Source: Penium margaritaceum
Taxonomy: Eukaryota > Streptophyta > Zygnematophyceae > Desmidiales > Peniaceae
Direction: 5' to 3'
NCBI GenBank assembly: GCA_023375785.1
Contig: SZWC01000548.1
Coordinates: forward strand, 176,072-240,071
Length of the DNA: 64,000 nt
The translations under genes were made by a program, and so were the position numbers. Below the pieces are notes generated by a model. That model worked only from the letters and a program-made list of their open reading frames with translations. It was not told where the DNA came from and made no database searches. Shown piece after piece: positions 60,182 to 64,000 of the stretch. Within the stretch, counting starts at the first letter, position 1. Every line of letters begins with the position of its first letter.

Positions 60182-60358
60182 ATATCAATACATCTACATC
60201 TACATCTATCTCTAGTTCTACCTCTTCCTCTACATCTACATCTATGTCTATATCTACATCTACATCTAAATCAAAATCTATATCTATATCTACATCTATA
60301 TCAACATCCTTATGTGCATCTACATCTACATCTACATCTACATCTATGTCAATATGTT
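60182..60358. repeat. TACATC/TATATC microsatellite-like tract
   Basis: About 177 bp of imperfect ACATCT hexamers with TATATC and TATGTC variants. It marks the border between the retrotransposon array and the single-copy-looking DNA to its right. Any Ser/Thr-rich reading across it is a by-product of the repeat. Confidence 0.85.
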
Positions 60359-60423
60359 AATCTGAATCAGTCCCTGTAGATTTCCATAAGGCACACACAT
60401 ACTATGCAAGTAATTAAGCTAGC

Positions 60424-60469
60424 TGTATTCACACCTGCCTTGACTATAGTCAAGGCAGGTATGAACACA
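60424..60469. repeat. 46-bp near-perfect palindrome
   Basis: Arms 60424-60446 and 60447-60469 (CCTGCCTTGACTA / TAGTCAAGGCAGG at the core) pair over 23 bp with two mismatches and no loop, centred on TATA. It could be a small fold-back or hairpin. Confidence 0.8.
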
Positions 60470-61433
60470 GTCAACTGCCATTCTTTGTCCTTTTCTTTCT
60501 TGCTTTCTTCGTGTTTGCTGCCCATTGGTGGCAGCTACAACTGCTCTGGCTACTACCAAGAGCTGAAATAAAGACCTCAGGCTCACCAAATGCGGTGTGG
60601 TTTCCTATTTGTGAAAGAAATGATATTGTCATGGTGTATTCCACCAGGGTGACTTGAGCTGTTTTCAGGTTGCCACCAAAGGGCTAGAAGCAATAAAAGA
60701 AATGGAGCCATTTCTTTTTCCTTGACCATTTTAGAGAAGCATGTATTATGTACACTCTGTGGTCCCTCTCTGTGCTACCCTCCACTCGGACCTACACTAG
60801 TTTTCTGTGCTTTATACCCAGCATGTAAATACCTCTTTCTCTCATCTATGTAATATAGTCTTCATATTATGCTCCCTTATTTAATAAGTATTGGCAAGTT
60901 ATACATGCTGCATACCATGGATGCAAGGAAATATTTCCACAGTTCCTTGTATCCATGCTGGTAGATATATACCTTCTATGTTGTGTCAGAAATACTAAGC
61001 ATGCACTGCCTGCGATGGTTCAGACAGCTACTCTCTCCACAGCGCGACTAGCTCTAATCGAATTCCTCCAAGAAAAACAAAATCTACGGATTGTTTTCAG
61101 AAATTGTTCCAGTAAAAAATCCGTAGTCTCCGTATGGATTTCTTGAAAAAGGTGATACAACGTGTGCAGAAACAAAGAACACATGTCCGGCTTGCTGCCA
61201 CGTTGCAAGAGAATGCAGTTATCCCTAAGAAAGGAATGGTCAATTTGACTCATTGTGCATTTCACTGTCACTAGGCATTCTTACGTGATTTCTAACAGGT
61301 AGAGTATATTATGAAGCTGTACTTGGTACCACTTCCAAGAACAGTATCGGCTCCATGGTATCCATGTTTCCGAATTCGGATGTCACGGTTGAAGTTAGAT
61401 TTTTGATATGCAAGCTATTTACAGGCCATTGAT

Positions 61434-61507
61434 TCTCTCCTCATTTCCCCCGATCTTCCCTCACACCCTCACCCCCTCCCTCCTCCTCCCTCCCTCCCCC
61501 CCTTTTT
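61434..61507. repeat. Pyrimidine-rich tract
   Basis: Mostly C and T on the plus strand (CCCTCCCTCCTCCTCCC and similar), with very few purines over about 70 bp. Such tracts occur in plant promoters and introns; here there is no gene to attach it to. Confidence 0.75.
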
Positions 61508-62483
61508 GACCTGTGATGGTGGAGGCCAGCAAGTACAAAAATACGTTTCAAACAGAGGAGCACGGTTAAGCGGTATCATGTTTTAAGATGGCACAAAATC
61601 GGTGATTATGATTTGGGTCTGCTATGGCTAGGGAGGTGATAACACTACCCTAGCCTATTAGTGTATCCGCCAGTATTGCAATGATGGGTGGCGCAAGCTT
61701 TGTATGCTAAAGAGGGTTTTAAGTGTGCGGGCCAGTGTTAGGTTGACCACCTTTTCTGGGGCTATGTCTCATTGTGATGTTTATGTTTACAGGCAGAGAC
61801 AATATATGACACAGATTGTAGAAAAAAGGCTCCTTGTCTTCCACTATCAAAATATGAAAGACGTGCATTTTTTATTAAACGCAAAGTGGCAACAGAAGAA
61901 AACTAGGTTAATGGTGTGTGTGCTTATGCATTGAATGGACCACACATGAACACTCGCACTAGAAGGACGTGGTCTTTACAGTTTTACTGGAATGCAAGTA
62001 AAGAATTGCATTTTTCCATCCATCAATGCCACTCAACCCATCAACTGTCCTCGGCCAGGTTTCCTCAATGCTCTGAAGTATGGGTACTGCATTCATAGAA
62101 GAGGTGCACAAACGCAATGAAAGATGTACTTTGAGTGAAACCACACTCACCCTTACAACATTCAATCAATGAGGTCAAACTCCTGTTTTAGTATCACGGT
62201 ATTGGAAGGAAAGAGTAAACACAAGACAAAAGAGAGGTTTGAAAAAATACTCTCTCACTCCCCTTCCTGAACCATGTTCCAGTGGGGGTAGTGCAAAACA
62301 GAGAAGGCGACTCAATATTTCAATAATTTCATTAGGAGAGGCTAAGAGGAGCAGCAGGCGGCCATTACTCTAGTATTTACTGCAACAATTGACTCTAATG
62401 ACAATACAAAACAAAGGCCTCCTTGATTGTTTTGAGCTGACACTAGCTTGATACAATCACTTGATTAGTGAGTTACATTCCCT

Positions 62484-62509
62484 CTTTGACTGGTCATTGT
62501 CAGTCAAAG
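62484..62509. repeat. Short hairpin (9-bp perfect stem, 8-nt loop)
   Basis: CTTTGACTG and CAGTCAAAG around GTCATTGT. The arms contain TTGAC, the W-box core, in both orientations. It may be chance. Confidence 0.5.
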
Positions 62510-63240
62510 GCCGATGATGATGGAAATAGCTGACAGTAATCTACACGATGGCACTTAAAACATGATTGAACTTCTCTTGTGGTTCACTTCTTCCTCTTGG
62601 GCGCATCTGAGACTGAGCGTGAACTTTCTGGTTGCCTCCGACTATGTGCGTAGGGAATTTAAGATAGTCAAATGTGCAAAGCAAACAATGGTAATTTGCA
62701 TTAGTTTTGTAACATGGACATGATCTTAATATTTGTGATGCTATTTATGAGCTCTCTAACACACCAAACCAGGCCCAATTTGGTTTAGCTCAAGTGACAT
62801 TTGCCAAAGCGCATGTCTCATTTACCACAACGGTACCTAATACCTCCATGGTGCGTACAAGCCATGACATCCCCCTTCACATGCAAAGAGTCCTTTCCAA
62901 GGTGTAGATTCCTTTGCACATGATGATGAACTCCCCTGTATAGTTTTTAACTCACATTGATCACTTTTGTGTTGAGTTTGATGAGGGGTTTGACAGGGTT
63001 TGAAACCTGTCCGTAGACCTGCAGTCTGAATTTCGACCAAGTCCATGAGTAACAAACTGTATTTTCGAGTTTCGGTCCTAGAGACAGGACTGTGCCTGAG
63101 TCATCCTGTAACATGCTGCACTAGTGGTTTGGTGAATCATTTTTACCGCTGCCCTCGTGTTGTATATGGACCACGTTTAAGGTTAGAAACGAATGTTTAA
63201 CACTTTTTGGGTACTTGAGGAACTTGAAGCTCATATTCAG

Positions 63241-63352
63241 AGGAGCCAAAAGCCGGGGAAAATAGAATAGGCTAGAGTTTGATGGAATCCAGCCTAGAAA
63301 ACACCTATGGCCACACTTTAGGAAAAAGGAGTGCAACAATTGAAAACCCATC
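63241..63352 (+). repeat. Direct repeat, copy 1 of an unknown dispersed repeat
   Basis: Shares GGAGCCAAAAGCC, GGCTAGAGT, TGGCCA and AAAGGAGTG..ATTGAAAA.CCAT in the same order and spacing with 63882-63993. Mismatches are scattered; no coding sense. Confidence 0.7.
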
Positions 63353-63881
63353 ACATCACTCCTCCACTCTTAGCTGGGCGCTAGAGTCATGCTCTTGCAT
63401 GGCAATGCCGTGTAGAACAATTAGGGTTTGGATTATTGTTTGATGTCTATGCCCTATGACAACTACGTCCACTTGTGGCGCATTTCATCTAAGCTAAAAA
63501 TGATTGAGGGGACCATTTGATCCCTCTCCTTGGACTATTTTTTATAAAGGCCTAGGTTCTGGGTTCAGAAGTCATTTACTAAACAACCTGGAGATATTAC
63601 ATTGATATTTCTGTCTCACAGTTTGATTCCCACGTGTGGATGACAAGGGCGGTTCACTCATAGGCGGGAGGAGTGTTGCACGCGGCCGGCACCACATGGA
63701 TCCAGCAGGGATCCCTGGCATGTGGACAGTTAGAACGGATGGCTTGAAGGTAGAAGACCCTCAAGCACAACAGCTTTAGCTTAGTCGGCCAAGTTTCTCC
63801 CTCTCCATCTTGTCGATGGCGGTGATGGCACCAAGGGGGTTGAAAGAGATCATCCGCCTCTCTCCCTCGCCCATTTTTTCA

Positions 63882-63993
63882 AGGAGCCAAAAGCCCGGAA
63901 AACCATCATTGGCTAGAGTCTGGTTCAACTCTTACATGGAAATATTAGTGGCCAAATTCGAGGTGAAAGGAGTGCCGCGATTGAAAATCCATT
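63882..63993 (+). repeat. Direct repeat, copy 2 of an unknown dispersed repeat
   Basis: Second copy, about 641 bp to the right of the first. It may continue past the end of the window. Confidence 0.7.
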
Positions 63994-64000
63994 GCGTAAC

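Larger units (their letters stand above)
60470..64000. other. AT-richer sequence with no supportable gene
   Basis: No copia homology, no long reading frame, no tRNA or rRNA recognised. Small frames at 61020-61271 (minus) and 61704-61934 (plus) have no recognisable domain. AATAAA at about 60567 and one telo-box-like TTAGGGTTT near 63421 are too short to interpret. A host gene's untranslated or intronic sequence cannot be excluded. Confidence 0.6.

Noticed and set aside
59950-60360. Ser/Thr-rich frame over the microsatellite
   Set aside because: Produced by the ACATCT repeat; no start context, homology or conservation.
61020-61271. Small minus-strand frame (about 83 codons), and another on the plus strand at 61704-61934, as host genes
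   Set aside because: No recognisable domain, no supporting splice or promoter signals, and a length expected by chance in AT-rich DNA.
63770-63830. Possible tRNA-like stretch near GCTTTAGCTTAGTCGG
   Set aside because: No complete cloverleaf, A/B boxes or anticodon stem could be laid out.
1-64000. CRISPR array, bacterial operon or plasmid features
   Set aside because: There are no regularly spaced short repeats or bacterial gene organisation. The content is eukaryotic, plant-type retrotransposon DNA.

Overview
The window looks like repeat-dense nuclear DNA of a land plant in a draft assembly with N gaps. About 60 of 64 kb is Ty1/copia-type LTR retrotransposon sequence. The main family (family I) has LTRs of about 738 bp that begin TGTTGG and end CCAACA. 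It has a primer-binding site matching the 3' end of plant initiator tRNA-Met (TGGTATCAGAGCC), a glutamine-rich gag with one zinc knuckle, and the copia domain order protease, integrase, reverse transcriptase, RNase H. I cannot name the species or the exact plant lineage. No host protein gene, tRNA, rRNA or CRISPR array can be supported.

Layout. 1-6589: element A (+), 5' LTR cut by the window edge. 6590-6936: a 347-bp stretch of other DNA. 6937-16336: a mosaic of family I fragments on alternating strands, with one 5' LTR-gag portion (H, 10735-13545) and two large palindromes. 16337-22924: element B (-), flanked by the duplicated target GGGAA and inserted into one palindrome arm. 22955-25470: another mosaic ending in a + LTR. 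25471-38184 and 45373-51990: two copies of a long, old composite block. The block is made of a second copia family (II), heavily decayed family I pieces and a third copia family (III). Copy 1 is interrupted by element C (-, 30353-36951). Each copy ends at the same point with a family I LTR (D at 38185, G at 51991). Element E (+, 39166-45372) lies between the copies. A further partial copy of the old composite follows G (57748-60181).

History inferred from nesting: families II and III and the first family I copies are oldest. A composite of about 4.7 kb was tandemly repeated, the D/G element inserted, and a larger duplication followed. C then landed in copy 1 only (copy 2 keeps the empty site). 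A and B are youngest. LTR pair differences read by eye agree: roughly 8% for G, 6% for C and 2% for A and B. All elements are fossils as given; A and B are the best preserved.

After a TACATC-type microsatellite (60182-60358), the last 3.6 kb is AT-richer, apparently non-coding DNA. It holds a 46-bp near-perfect palindrome, a pyrimidine tract and a pair of direct repeats. Several N positions are flanked by duplicated sequence and look like scaffolding artefacts. I see no new biological system. The most interesting content is the architecture: nested insertions with a paralogous empty site, a higher-order tandem duplication, and palindromes built from element pieces.
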